A stretch of DNA of 64,000 nt, from the NCBI GenBank assembly GCA_011317545.1, contig WUJK01000002.1, forward strand, positions 4,278,001-4,342,000, in the 5' to 3' direction. Source of the stretch: Coniella vitis (lineage: Eukaryota > Ascomycota > Sordariomycetes > Diaporthales > Schizoparmaceae). The number at the start of each line of letters is the position of its first letter. Position 1 is the stretch's first letter. Shown one piece after another: positions 55,301 through 64,000 of the stretch. The notes beneath the pieces are model-generated. The model had not been told where the DNA came from, made no database searches, and was given only the letters and a program-made list of their open reading frames with translations. The translations under genes and the position numbers were made by a program.

Positions 55301-57740
55301 ATGGCTATCTATCAACAACTGATAGGATCCAGGCCACTAAATTGATATTGTGTCGATGGCGCGTTTGTATTAATCGCCGGCATTACCCTTCAAGACTCGG
55401 GACGCCTGAGACGGCTGATGCACAAAACGTAATACATATAATGTGAATAACAGTTGTCAAGCTAGCAATAGAATGTTTATTTTCAATATCATCTAGGCTC
55501 TCGAAGTGGTGGTGTAAAATACCACAACTTGACCATTACGTGTGAGCACACCTTGGAACGGTATAATTTGTCGGCTTAACTACAAAGATTTGTGAACTCG
55601 GTACTGCTCTGAACTGCTCGTTCTGAATGCCATCGGAGAACTGACCGCATGGGCATGACACCATGCTGAGCAGATCAGAGGCTCGAAAATAATGCACCCA
55701 GATTGGGTGTGCGCTGAAGCCGACAAGCGAGGAGATGCCCGGGCTGTGATATATGATAGAGGATAGTGTACTCGTAGAGTTGCGCACAAATCAAGGCAGA
55801 TATAATCGAAATAGAAATCAACATCATAGTGATGAGGAAACGACAAATATTCGGCGCTCTTGTTACAGTCACTTCGGTGGCCAATTCCTCCGAACCATGT
55901 GTTTCAAGCTTCTGTCGTACGAAGGGCTCAGATGTCAAGTTATCCAACCTTTATATGCACAACTCACCGTGTGATTAATGAGTGATGAAGGTGGTTCATC
56001 TGATGATGCTCACAACGATATATCTTTATCTGGTATGCAATCCCAGTCAAGCAATAACAACCACTACTTCTGGCGGCGTCACATCCGCCAATGAATATAC
56101 TACCTCGTTATGTGTGACACATCGTTTAAGGCACCGATATTGAACAGAAAAAGCCCATTCCACATGGACGCGCGTTGCCAAGTGCACATCCCATAATGGT
56201 AGCAGGAAAATGATACTTACGTGAACCGTGTGGGGTTTTGCCGACCCAGTTGAGATCTACCTTATTCTTTTTTTATAACACGTAGCGGGCATTGCGAGAT
56301 CGATGGACTCTTGTGGTTGTAAAATTCATGCATCTGAACGTCACCCTTGCTTGCTCTTCAAAAGAGGTTGATGCTGATGAATATCCAGAGTCTATACAAT
56401 ATCAGCAAGATCAACAGCTTAGACTCTTTTAGAGAAGGAAACCCAGGCCAAAAAAAAGTCAACTTGTAAACCGCATTGTAAATGTCAGTTCATTTATACT
56501 TTCCGCCGAGAAACGGCTTAAATGAAAGCCTGAAAGCCTGAAACGAACACAGCCCCAGCCGTGGCTGTCCATCCACTCTTGCAATGAACCGCCTCCCCGA
56601 CTCGAAATCTCCGTGTGTTTTCCTAGAGCAGGATGAGGGGCCCAGGCTCCAGATTTGGGCTGTCTTCTTGATGTACACATCATCACCGTCATGAAGCATC
56701 GTGCCCTGCACATGCTGTGAGAGTGGGTTTTTGTGCTCATCCACTTCGGTGGCTCATACGCGCGTTTCCCAAGTGACAAGTCCATTGTCGATGCTAAATT
56801 ACCGGATCCTTCGTCTGCTGAAGAGCTGCCGTAATTGTCGAGACCGTCACCCGCCTGAAATCCCATGTCTTCTATTGGCTGCTATGTGCTAAGTACACAG
56901 TAACCAATCTAGCCTTCGCAAATCTTTCGCTTCTGCATCTGCAGATCTACCCGTACCCAGCATTGTAAGTTTGAGCTTGAAACCCGATGAACTCACGGGT
57001 CGGGGATTTGCCTGTCCGGGCCAACGAGCGGGCATATCGAACGCTTTCCCGCCGTTAGGGTGCTGAGCCTCAACTGCGGCGCTGTCCTTGACCTGGCTGA
57101 GGACGGTCCGAAACATGCTTCCTTTCGTTAATAAGAGGAGGCACAACGTACACTGTAAACCTCTACCCCTATAATACGAACAAGACCGCCTTTCATCCAC
57201 CCCCAAAGACCAACATACGGTCCGCGCGTCCCCCCTTTGGGTGGACCTCGAGCGGTTCGCGGGGCTGTCCGACCCACATTTTCGTTTTGGATGACACTGG
57301 AGGCTCATCTCCACCCGCATCTCCTTCATAAGAAACATTTTAAAATGGTTTCCTTTTCGCTGGCTGGCTGGGCGATAGAGCTGACTGGTGGTACATGGTA
57401 CAAACCCCGTTGTGCTGAGGCTCAAAGGAGAGAGAGGCTCCAGGTCGCCCGGCTTGGTCTTGAACCCCCCCTGGACGGCAATCACCGGCGCATCGACAGG
57501 CGTAAACGACACGGGCGTGAGGCTGGCGCGTACACTGGATTAACTGTTGCTTCTGCCACTGCGGATATGGTCACACCCCTCGAGGGGTCCAGGGGCTGGT
57601 TTTCATGGCTGGAGCATATCCAGAATGAAAGCTGTGTGGATGCGTCTGTCTGTGTCCGAAGCCCCTGAATCTCAAGTCAGACCCTGTCCAAGTCGATAAA
57701 CTCGTAAGTTGTGGCATCACTCCATCATCAACTACTATCG

Positions 57741-57746
57741 TATAAA
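57741..57746 (+). promoter_or_regulatory. TATA box of the small secreted protein gene
   Basis: TATAAA lies 144 bp before the ATG at 57890. Between them is an A/C-rich leader without ATG close to the start codon, typical of highly expressed fungal genes. Confidence 0.4.
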
Positions 57747-57889
57747 GAGGTCCGCTATCATCCGCGTTCGGTCGATCAAATAGTCTGGCCTCTCCCAAAT
57801 CAAATCATCAAACACACAAACACCACCACACGAAGACCAGATCAAACCAAATCAATCAAAAGACCCAACACCACAAAAACATCACCAAT

Positions 57890-58593
57890 ATGCACTTCGC
57901 CACTTTCTTTGCCGTCATGGCCGCCCCCGCTGCGGTCCTGGCCACCCTCGACCCCGCCAGCTCCAACTCGGAGGGCTACTACCCCAAGTCCGTGGGCTGC
58001 TCTGCCTCCAAGGTGTCCACCTCCATCCAAGCTGCCGAGTGCGCCTACAACACCCGCACAAGCGACCAGACCTTTGCTGTCTTTGAGACGAACCACAAGT
58101 ACGACGATGTCGAGGGCGCTCCTTACGGAACTTGCAGCGCCTACGCTTGCACCGCACCCACCAGCTCCGAGATGGAGTCCAGCTCTGACTACTGGACCTT
58201 TTTCTGGAGGTAAGTTTGTGTTGGTCTCGCCTAGGCCTTCACTACCCCTCCCTCTTCATCTTTCGCTGCATGTACAGTATAGGATGCGAAACTCAGTCCT
58301 GTCCATGCGTTCCTCTTCCTCAACCCCCGCCCCGTGTCTGCTTTTGTATGCATTTTTGCCCAGGCCTTCGTTTTGAGAAATGTGAAATCTTTCCAGACTG
58401 CGCCGTCGATTTGCTCCGAAACCCAACCGCTCACCGTCAGGCCTCCCGGAAAACTGGCTGACTTACGTATCATAGTGATGCTGGCAACTCGAGCGGTGTT
58501 GGCACCAACTGCATCAAGGACCCCTCCACCGGAGAGTGTGGTTGCGAGGACTCTGATGGAACTTTTGTTGCTGGCAGCAGCAGCTGCACATAA
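57890..58593 (+). CDS. Small cysteine-rich secreted protein, effector-like
   Basis: Two exons, 57890-58209 and 58476-58593, give 145 residues. The signal peptide is MHFATFFAVMAAPAAVLA. The mature part has eight cysteines (VGC, AEC, GTC, YAC, TNC, GEC, GC, SSC), enough for four disulfides. Exon 2 encodes DAGNSSGVGTNCIKDPSTGE and GCEDSDGTFVAGSSSCT. The splice TGGAG|GTAAGT..ATCATAG|T keeps frame. The intron is 266 nt. Size, signal and cysteine content fit a candidate effector or wall-associated protein; no known fold is recognised. The codon bias of exon 1 suggests strong expression. Confidence 0.72.
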
Positions 58594-59889
58594 ATGGCTA
58601 TGCTTTTCTCTTCCACACGGCGTTGGCTGCGCACTCCTAGCAAAAGGCACGAGGCGCTTCCTGTCCGGTATATAGTTGATCGTCCCGTACATACTAGAAA
58701 GGGCACATATGATGTTTTGATGAATAAAAAGCTGGCTGCGCACTTTTTCAAAACCCTGCGACTGATCGAGTAATATGCCGTGCATACTGTGACTGAAAAA
58801 CTCGGCGAGTCGACGGTGTCGCAGGCAAGGTTGCTCTTTGACAGGTTTTGCGATTCGAAAATTTGCAATACATTCACGATGCCTCAAGAATCGAACTCCG
58901 AGGGCGTCTTTCAAAAAATGTGTGCGGCTGACATTTCCAAGACTGCGATGTGCATACTTGAGAGCGAAGCAAGCAAATGCACAGATGGTACAGGGACAGG
59001 ATCGCAGGTGGTCGGTCCAATCTTGTATTCCTATTACTTGTGTTGAACCTGGTGATAATTTGCTAAATTGCTTGTCTTTTTCAACCTGATCGGACAGCCA
59101 CTTTTAATCACCTGGCAAGCTGCAACGGAACCAGCGACATTGCGGTATGCGAGCTGTTTTGGCTGGTGTATTAGTGAGAATTTGATACAAATCAGCGCTC
59201 AGTCATATCCAGGACATTCCTGGACTGCGTCTGTACTTTGTTTGAAACATGAGAAGTAGACGAGTGTGTACAGCGTTTGAAGACTTGTCCAATCCGTGAG
59301 TGAACGTATTCAAAACCAACGGCAGCTTGGGGTTGCATCACTAAGGCGCCGTTGCTTGTAGCTGAAAAATGGTTGTGCCATGCGAACTGGCGAAGAAGAT
59401 GTGACTTTATCAAGCCAAGTCGCATGGAACGGGATCCAATTGCGGCAGATGCATCGAGGATCTGCGGCCTGGGCATCGCTCATGACTTTCCGAGACGACA
59501 TGATAATATCTGGAAGTCTAGTGTCAGCGTGCCCTCGTCTTCCTTGAAGTTTCGTGGAATACGAACCTGTGCCGTTGTCCGTCGGTGTCGTGTGTCTGGC
59601 TCTGTCGTCCTTACCGTACGTATATACATATATATATATCTTCCGGGTCAAATTTCGGCTGAATCAACCAAAACAATGGTTATCAACCCTCCGCAAGGTT
59701 CATACCTATGCACACAATGATGTGAATATAATCCCAATCATCCTACTTGAGCCCGGCCCGTAATCGTAGCTGCTGTGTTAATGCGACGGGGCATAGCAGT
59801 ACAGCCGTCCGCATATATGCAGTGCAAATAGATAGCACGTTGCATCCCGCTCGCCTTCCATGAGATTCGGAGCTTGAAGATTGGCGAAT
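58594..59889. other. Intergenic; no gene recognised
   Basis: About 1.3 kb between convergent genes. It includes a short TA run at 59625-59640. No protein or RNA gene seen. Confidence 0.45.
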
Positions 59890-60557
59890 TTAATGCTTCT
59901 TGACGTTCTCCATCCACTCTTTTCCACTTTTCAACCCACTATGCGCCTTTGTGAAAAGCTGTCGCTCCCATTCGTCCAGGCCTCGCGTAAATTCGTCTTG
60001 GGCGGCTGCTATGCCAATATTGCTTCCGCCTTCTTTACCAGCCGAGTCACCCATCTTTCTCGCATGCAAGGCTACCTCAGCGGCGCGCATCACAAATGTT
60101 TTCCTCAACACTCCGTTGAGTTCTCTCTCTTCAAACAGATCCATCAACCGGGTGGCCAGGCCATAGAAGTTGATGCTGCGTTGTCGAAGTTGGACGGCTC
60201 GGGGATCGGCCTTGAGAGCCTGGACGCACTCGTTCGAGAGGGCATCGGGCAAGGACAGGTTCACAAATGGTTTCGCATCGTCGTTGGGGTTACCGGCGGT
60301 GTTGGCAAGGGCGAGCAGTTCTGCGAGCCAGAGAGGAAGCGCCAGTTTGGTGCCAGCTTTCAGATCTTGTCCGGGGTTATTGTTGAGATGGCCGAGGTTC
60401 AAAACGCTCACGTTGAATTCGCACGGGATCTTCTATAGAGTCGATGTTGGGTTGGGTTAGCGATCAGTTGCGCGCACTGGAGGACGCAAAACGGAGAATC
60501 GCCAGAAGCCAGTACCTCGGCGTCCGTAAGGATCGCATCAATATCGTAGTACGACAT
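59890..60557 (-). CDS. psf3: DNA replication complex GINS subunit PSF3
   Basis: Two minus-strand exons, 60557-60516 and 60432-59890, give 194 residues. Exon 1 is the diagnostic MSYYDIDAILTDAE. It joins across an 83-nt intron (GAG|GTACTGG .. CTATAG|AAG) to KIPCEFNVSVLNLGHLNNNP. The body has LPLWLAELLALAN and the long helical region FVNLSLPDALSNECVQALKA and FYGLATRLMDLFEERELNGV. PSF3 forms the GINS tetramer with SLD5, PSF1 and PSF2. GINS joins CDC45 and MCM2-7 as the replicative helicase in the nucleus. Length and start match the family. Divergent from the Mn-SOD gene. Confidence 0.92.
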
Positions 60558-61094
60558 ATTCGACCCGGTGGCAGGGAGTCTAGGTGAATGGTGAGTCCGT
60601 GAGGAGAAGAGAGAACAGCTTGCTGTTTGGCGTAGAAACACCAAGCAGTATGGACGTCGTCTGCATCAAAGTTCCACGGAACGCGCAGCGGGCGTAACAT
60701 TGAACGCGACTGTGGCTTGCACGTGTGGCTTGCAACGTGCTGTGGCTGCTCGCTTTACAGGGATCAGAGGCATACCTCAGAATGACGTTGGCGTGAACTA
60801 GGTTAGAGCTTCGAGCGAAAACGGCGAATCCTGGGGTTCCCTCTCACCGATTGTGCAGCTCCAGCCAATGCTGTAGCACCGATTAGCTTTCTAATGCTCA
60901 AAGCGGGGCCAAGTTATCTCATTGTACCTTCGGGAGACGATTGACATCACGTTCTATCACATTCTCTCGTTCCCTCTCATTAAATCTCCAAGAGCTCTTG
61001 ATACATCACTGGCGTCTCGGATCCTCATAGACCGAAGCTACACCTTCTTTCTCTACTGACTAGCATCAATAATTCTCAAGTCCGCAATCCAGTC
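60558..61094. promoter_or_regulatory. Divergent promoter between PSF3 and Mn-SOD
   Basis: 537 bp shared by a replication gene and an oxidative-stress gene. No clear TATA box; specific motifs were not resolved by eye. Confidence 0.3.
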
Positions 61095-62029
61095 ATGTCG
61101 TCCACACTTCTGCGAACCACTCCCGCTCTCCGCGGGGCTCTGCGCTCTGCCGCGGCGAGGCCGGTAACCATGGCAAGCACACAATTTGTGCGTGGCAAGG
61201 CTACGCTTCCCGATTTATCCTGTACGTGAGCATCTCGTGTTTTGAACTTTACATCGTAAGCCGGTGCAGTCCATTGCTCTTGGTGAACGAGAGTCCCCCG
61301 GGAATCCGGTGCTTCCTGCTCGGAAACGGCAATTGACTTTGAATTTTTGTGTAGATGACTACGGCGCCCTCGAGCCACACATTTCAGGCCAGATCATGGA
61401 GTTACACCACTCCAAGCACCACCAGACATATGTCAATGGCCTCAACAGCGCTCTCGAGACAATTGGCGACGCCGAAGCCAAGGGTGACTTCACAAAGGCC
61501 GCCACTGTTGCGCCGCTTCTCAACTTCCACGGCGGCGGTCACTTGAACCACACTTTGTTCTGGGAGAACCTGGCTCCTGCTAACAAGGACGGCGGCGGCG
61601 AGCCAGATGGAGAGCTCAAGGTGCGTCAATCAGACTTTGTTCATCGTACACATAGCACTTGTGGGCCTGGTGATTGCCCGCACGTGCAACATACTCGAAT
61701 CAGTAGCTAATCTGGCTTCTGTCACGTAGAAATCGATTGATCGTGATTTCGGCTCTTTCTCGACGTTCCAGAAGCAGACCAATGCTGCTCTCGCCGGTAT
61801 CCAGGGCAGTGGCTGGGCGTGGTTGGTCAAGGACAAGGAGAGCGGCGCCTTGTCCCTCGTCACCCGCGCAAACCAAGACCCTGTTGGAGGCAACCTGATC
61901 CCTCTGCTTGGGATTGACGCTTGGGAGCACGCATACTACCTTCAATACCAGAACCGCAAGGCCGAATACTTTAGCGCGATCTGGAATGTCATCAACTGGA
62001 AGACTGTCACGAAGCGCTTCCAGGCTTGA
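61095..62029 (+). CDS. sod2: Mitochondrial manganese superoxide dismutase
   Basis: Three exons, 61095-61221, 61355-61620 and 61730-62029, give 230 residues. The Arg/Ser/Ala-rich presequence (MSSTLLRTTPALRGALRSAA) targets the mitochondrial matrix. The mature enzyme begins near KATLPDLSYDYGALEPHISG. Metal ligands are the His in MELHHSKHHQTYVNGLN, the His in LNFHGGGHLNHTLFWENL, and the Asp and His in IDAWEHAYYLQYQNRKAEYF. The GGGH and DAWEHAYY context indicates Mn. It converts superoxide to hydrogen peroxide and O2. All introns are GT-AG and in frame. Confidence 0.95.
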
Positions 62030-62528
62030 TATGCTGAGGATGTCGATGATTTGACACCGCGGTGGAGTGTCGTATAAGCAGGCATTGCAAAAGTCGTCGT
62101 TGTGCAGAATTACGCCAGCTGTAATGTACGCTATGTTAAGCTAGGTACCTAATGTGCTCCTAATGTACATCCCTCCTGTCCAATATGGCTGAACAATAGC
62201 GCGAGGTCCGCGGTTACAACCTGATTACAAACAGTGACTGCAGCATCATGATCCCTGAGGACAAGCGAAACGACTGGAAGGATAGATCTGTCACTCCGTA
62301 CTCATGCGCGAAAGCGTTCCCGACGAGAACGCGCATACGGTACAGCGACCTATGCGGTTGCTAGTTTATACAGCACTGCTCTTCTACTTTCCAGAGCATT
62401 GGCATGAAAACAATGAGCTGATTTGACGGGAACTCGGTGTCCGCACATGTGCACTGGACTATTTCTTCCCGAAACTTTAGTTTGAGGATATAAGTACAAG
62501 CAAGCAACTCTTCACAACAAAAACATGT
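62030..62528. other. Intergenic between Mn-SOD and tRNA-Val
   Basis: 3' flank of sod2 and upstream region of the tRNA. Nothing further seen. Confidence 0.5.
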
Positions 62529-62633
62529 GGTCAGGTGGTGTAGTTGGTTATCACGTCAGTCTAACATCATGAGTTCCCAATCGGAATTCATCTTGTACAC
62601 TGAAGGTCTCCGGTTCGAACCCGGGCCAGATCA
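62529..62633 (+). tRNA. tRNA-Val (anticodon AAC) with ~31-nt intron
   Basis: The acceptor is GGTCAGG against CCAGATC, with one G-T wobble and one A-A mismatch (pair 5-68), discriminator A. The D arm is GTGT..TCAC. The anticodon stem TCAGT/ACTGA encloses CTAACA, the intron TCATG..TTGTA, then C. The T arm is TCCGG TTCGAAC CCGGG. Anticodon AAC reads GTT/GTC valine codons. The intron follows position 37. Confidence 0.88.
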
Positions 62634-62640
62634 TCTTTTT

Positions 62641-62727
62641 GGCGGGCTTGCAACGGTAGCGTATGAGATTCCAGTCTTGTTATCCTGGATGCTCCTCAGG
62701 TTGTCGGTTCGAATCCGGCGTCCCTCA
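62641..62727 (+). pseudogene. Degenerate tRNA-Trp (CCA) with intron
   Basis: Directly after tRNA-Val. GCAACGGTAGCGTATGAGATTCCAG matches the D arm and anticodon arm of tRNA-Trp (CCA in the loop). An intron-like insert follows, then CCTCAGG, and an intact T arm GTCGG TTCGAAT CCGGC and 3' acceptor half GTCCCTCA. The 5' acceptor half should be GAGGGAC but reads GGCGGGC, and the D-stem 5' half is shortened. The acceptor stem therefore cannot form properly, so it is probably not functional. Confidence 0.6.
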
Positions 62728-63288
62728 ATTTGGTTTTTCTTTTAGTCTTGACTGGTCACGTTGCTTTAAGGCGTCCGAGACCCGACAGATCTTTGGCAGG
62801 TCGTAAGTCTTGCAGAAGTGTAGGACAACTTCAAACCCAGCCTCTGTCGAGTATGAGTTCCCTCCTGCCATCTCGGCTCTGGTCAGCAACAAGCCGAACA
62901 ACCGTTGCATCAACTAGAAAGCTGGCCTGGCGTGGCCCGTACCACAAGTGGACGTCCAGAGGGCGAATCCAACTGCTCGACGGCGCAGTGTACCCTCTTG
63001 TGTCAATCTCGGGGAGCGGTGCTGTCGTGGCCGTAGAGGATGGTTTCTTCCTCGTTGTCGGTCTGGTTGTCGTTAGCGGCAGACATCATTTTGCTTGCTC
63101 TAAAGACACATACTACGTTAAGGTGTGACTGTTCGGGTCTTTCGGAAGTAAACTATAGTCCTAACCAACAAGATCGGACTTCATTGCGAAGGCGCAGCTC
63201 TCTCTTAGATATCGGAGTTCCGAAAACAAGTTTGTAACAGAATCGTACATTACAATTTCCCCCGGAACAAAAGATCGCTATCACCGTA
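62728..63288. other. Intergenic; no gene recognised
   Basis: Downstream of the tRNA pair and of the acyl-CoA dehydrogenase. Chance frames only. Confidence 0.5.
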
Positions 63289-63892
63289 CTAGAGGCGCCC
63301 TTTCATCACCGTCGCCTTCTCAATTTCCCTGTGTGCCTTGACCGCACGCCGTACTGCAAGATCCAGCATAATCTCCTCACTCCCGCCAGGCACTGTTAGA
63401 GCCTTGACATCACGCCAAATCCGCTCAACTCTTTCTCCACGGCCGCCACGGGTCAGTCCAATACCGCCTAGTATCTGGATGGCATCCCCGGCGACATGTT
63501 GTAGGACTATGCCGGCATGTGCTTTCAGTTGTGCGGTGGTTCCAGCCAGGAGGAACTCGGCTTCGGCAGGAGACAATGCGTGCAGCTGATATATAAGACT
63601 CTGGCAAATTCAGAAGCGAAGTCATCAGTATGTTCTCTTCCAACTCCTGCGGTAGGTGTGCTGATTGTCAAGACGTCAGGATGTAAACTCACTTCGAGCC
63701 ATGCTTGTAGTGCTTCTACTTCCCTGCTCATATTGGCGAATTTGTAACTGACGACGGCTAACAGTATCAAATGTAAGTGAGCCAAACCCCTCTACACACA
63801 CATTTTGAAGTCTGATTTGACTTGATATCGTGTCTGTGAACTCACCGTGGTCGATCAGTACCTTGCCGAATGTATGTCGTGACAAAGCGTAC
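63289..63892 (-). CDS. Acyl-CoA dehydrogenase, 3' part (5' end outside the window)
   Basis: Three terminal minus-strand exons are visible: 63892-63846, 63757-63693 and 63600-63289, joined in frame by GT-AG introns. They encode the C-terminal helical domain: YALSRHTFGKVLIDH, then VVSYKFANMSREVEALQAWL, SLIYQLHALSPAEAEFLLAG, HVAGDAIQILGGIGLTRGGR and the signature VERIWRDVKALTVPGGSEEI. The flavin-binding ILGGxG and PGGSEEIMLDLA motifs place it in the acyl-CoA dehydrogenase family, which oxidises acyl-CoA thioesters in mitochondria or peroxisomes. The C terminus is MKGRL, not a peroxisomal SKL. Substrate chain type cannot be told from this part. The remaining exons lie beyond base 64000. Confidence 0.85.
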
Positions 63893-64000
63893 CTGTGAGA
63901 ACAGATGAGCGGTGATTTCTGGAGATCCTACTTATCCTCTGCTATTTCCTTTGGTCAACCTACTGAATGGAATCCTCCAAGCAATTTCTCGCACAGCGAA

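Larger units (their letters stand above)
55031..57889. other. Gene-poor intergenic region
   Basis: About 2.9 kb with scattered short frames and no recognised protein. It contains a tRNA-like relic near 55233-55300. The end is the promoter of the small secreted protein (TATA box at 57741). Confidence 0.4.

Noticed and set aside
59881..60438. 185-codon plus frame over PSF3
   Set aside because: Antisense shadow of psf3, which is unambiguous.

Overview
The window is nuclear DNA of a filamentous ascomycete (Pezizomycotina). A Sordariomycete, probably a hypocrealean, is my best guess. Support: short GT-AG introns (mostly 50-130 nt) with CTRAC-like branch sites, tRNAs with introns after position 37, and typical families (Zn2Cys6 factor, UNC-93 and DHA1-type transporters, LCCL, GLEYA, quercetinase-like bicupin, nuclear-encoded mitoribosomal mS37). 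I rebuilt spliced gene models by hand from splice signals and reading-frame continuity. No homology search was possible.

Layout. 0-3.6 kb: end of a MYND-finger gene, a pyrimidine pentanucleotide repeat, an intron-containing tRNA-Arg(CCU) and an AT-rich relic. 3.6-15.1 kb: an ADP-ribosylglycohydrolase-like protein with added beta-rich domains, a small GGAGNI-motif protein, an UNC-93-like transporter with a one-base frame break, a shortened LCCL protein and a DHA1 MFS transporter. 16.9-21.2 kb: two unrecognised, decayed minus-strand genes separated by an 18-bp coding minisatellite. 21.5-31.2 kb: mS37/MRP10 with a long intron, a divergent 1007-residue disordered protein, and a GLEYA adhesin-like wall protein with 168-bp tandem repeats.

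32.5-41.8 kb looks like a small catabolic neighbourhood: FAD aromatic monooxygenase (+), bicupin quercetinase-like dioxygenase (-), Zn2Cys6 regulator (+), then a flavohemoglobin with a frame break near its start. The bicupin and the regulator share a 0.7-kb divergent promoter. A role in flavonoid or phenolate breakdown is inference. 41.8-50.4 kb is gene-poor, with a C2H2-type zinc-finger protein and small membrane proteins.

50.4-64 kb carries a transaldolase, a secreted type-B carboxylesterase, a small cysteine-rich secreted protein, the GINS subunit PSF3 divergent from mitochondrial Mn-SOD, a tRNA-Val(AAC) followed 7 bp later by a broken tRNA-Trp, and the 3' end of an acyl-CoA dehydrogenase that runs off the window.

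The most distinctive signals are two independent GC-AG introns (Zn2Cys6 factor and transaldolase), a 21-nt microexon, the adhesin repeats, the LCCL protein lacking its membrane region, and the decayed island at 17-21 kb. Single-base frame breaks in otherwise intact genes (UNC-93, flavohemoglobin) could be assembly errors or real inactivation.
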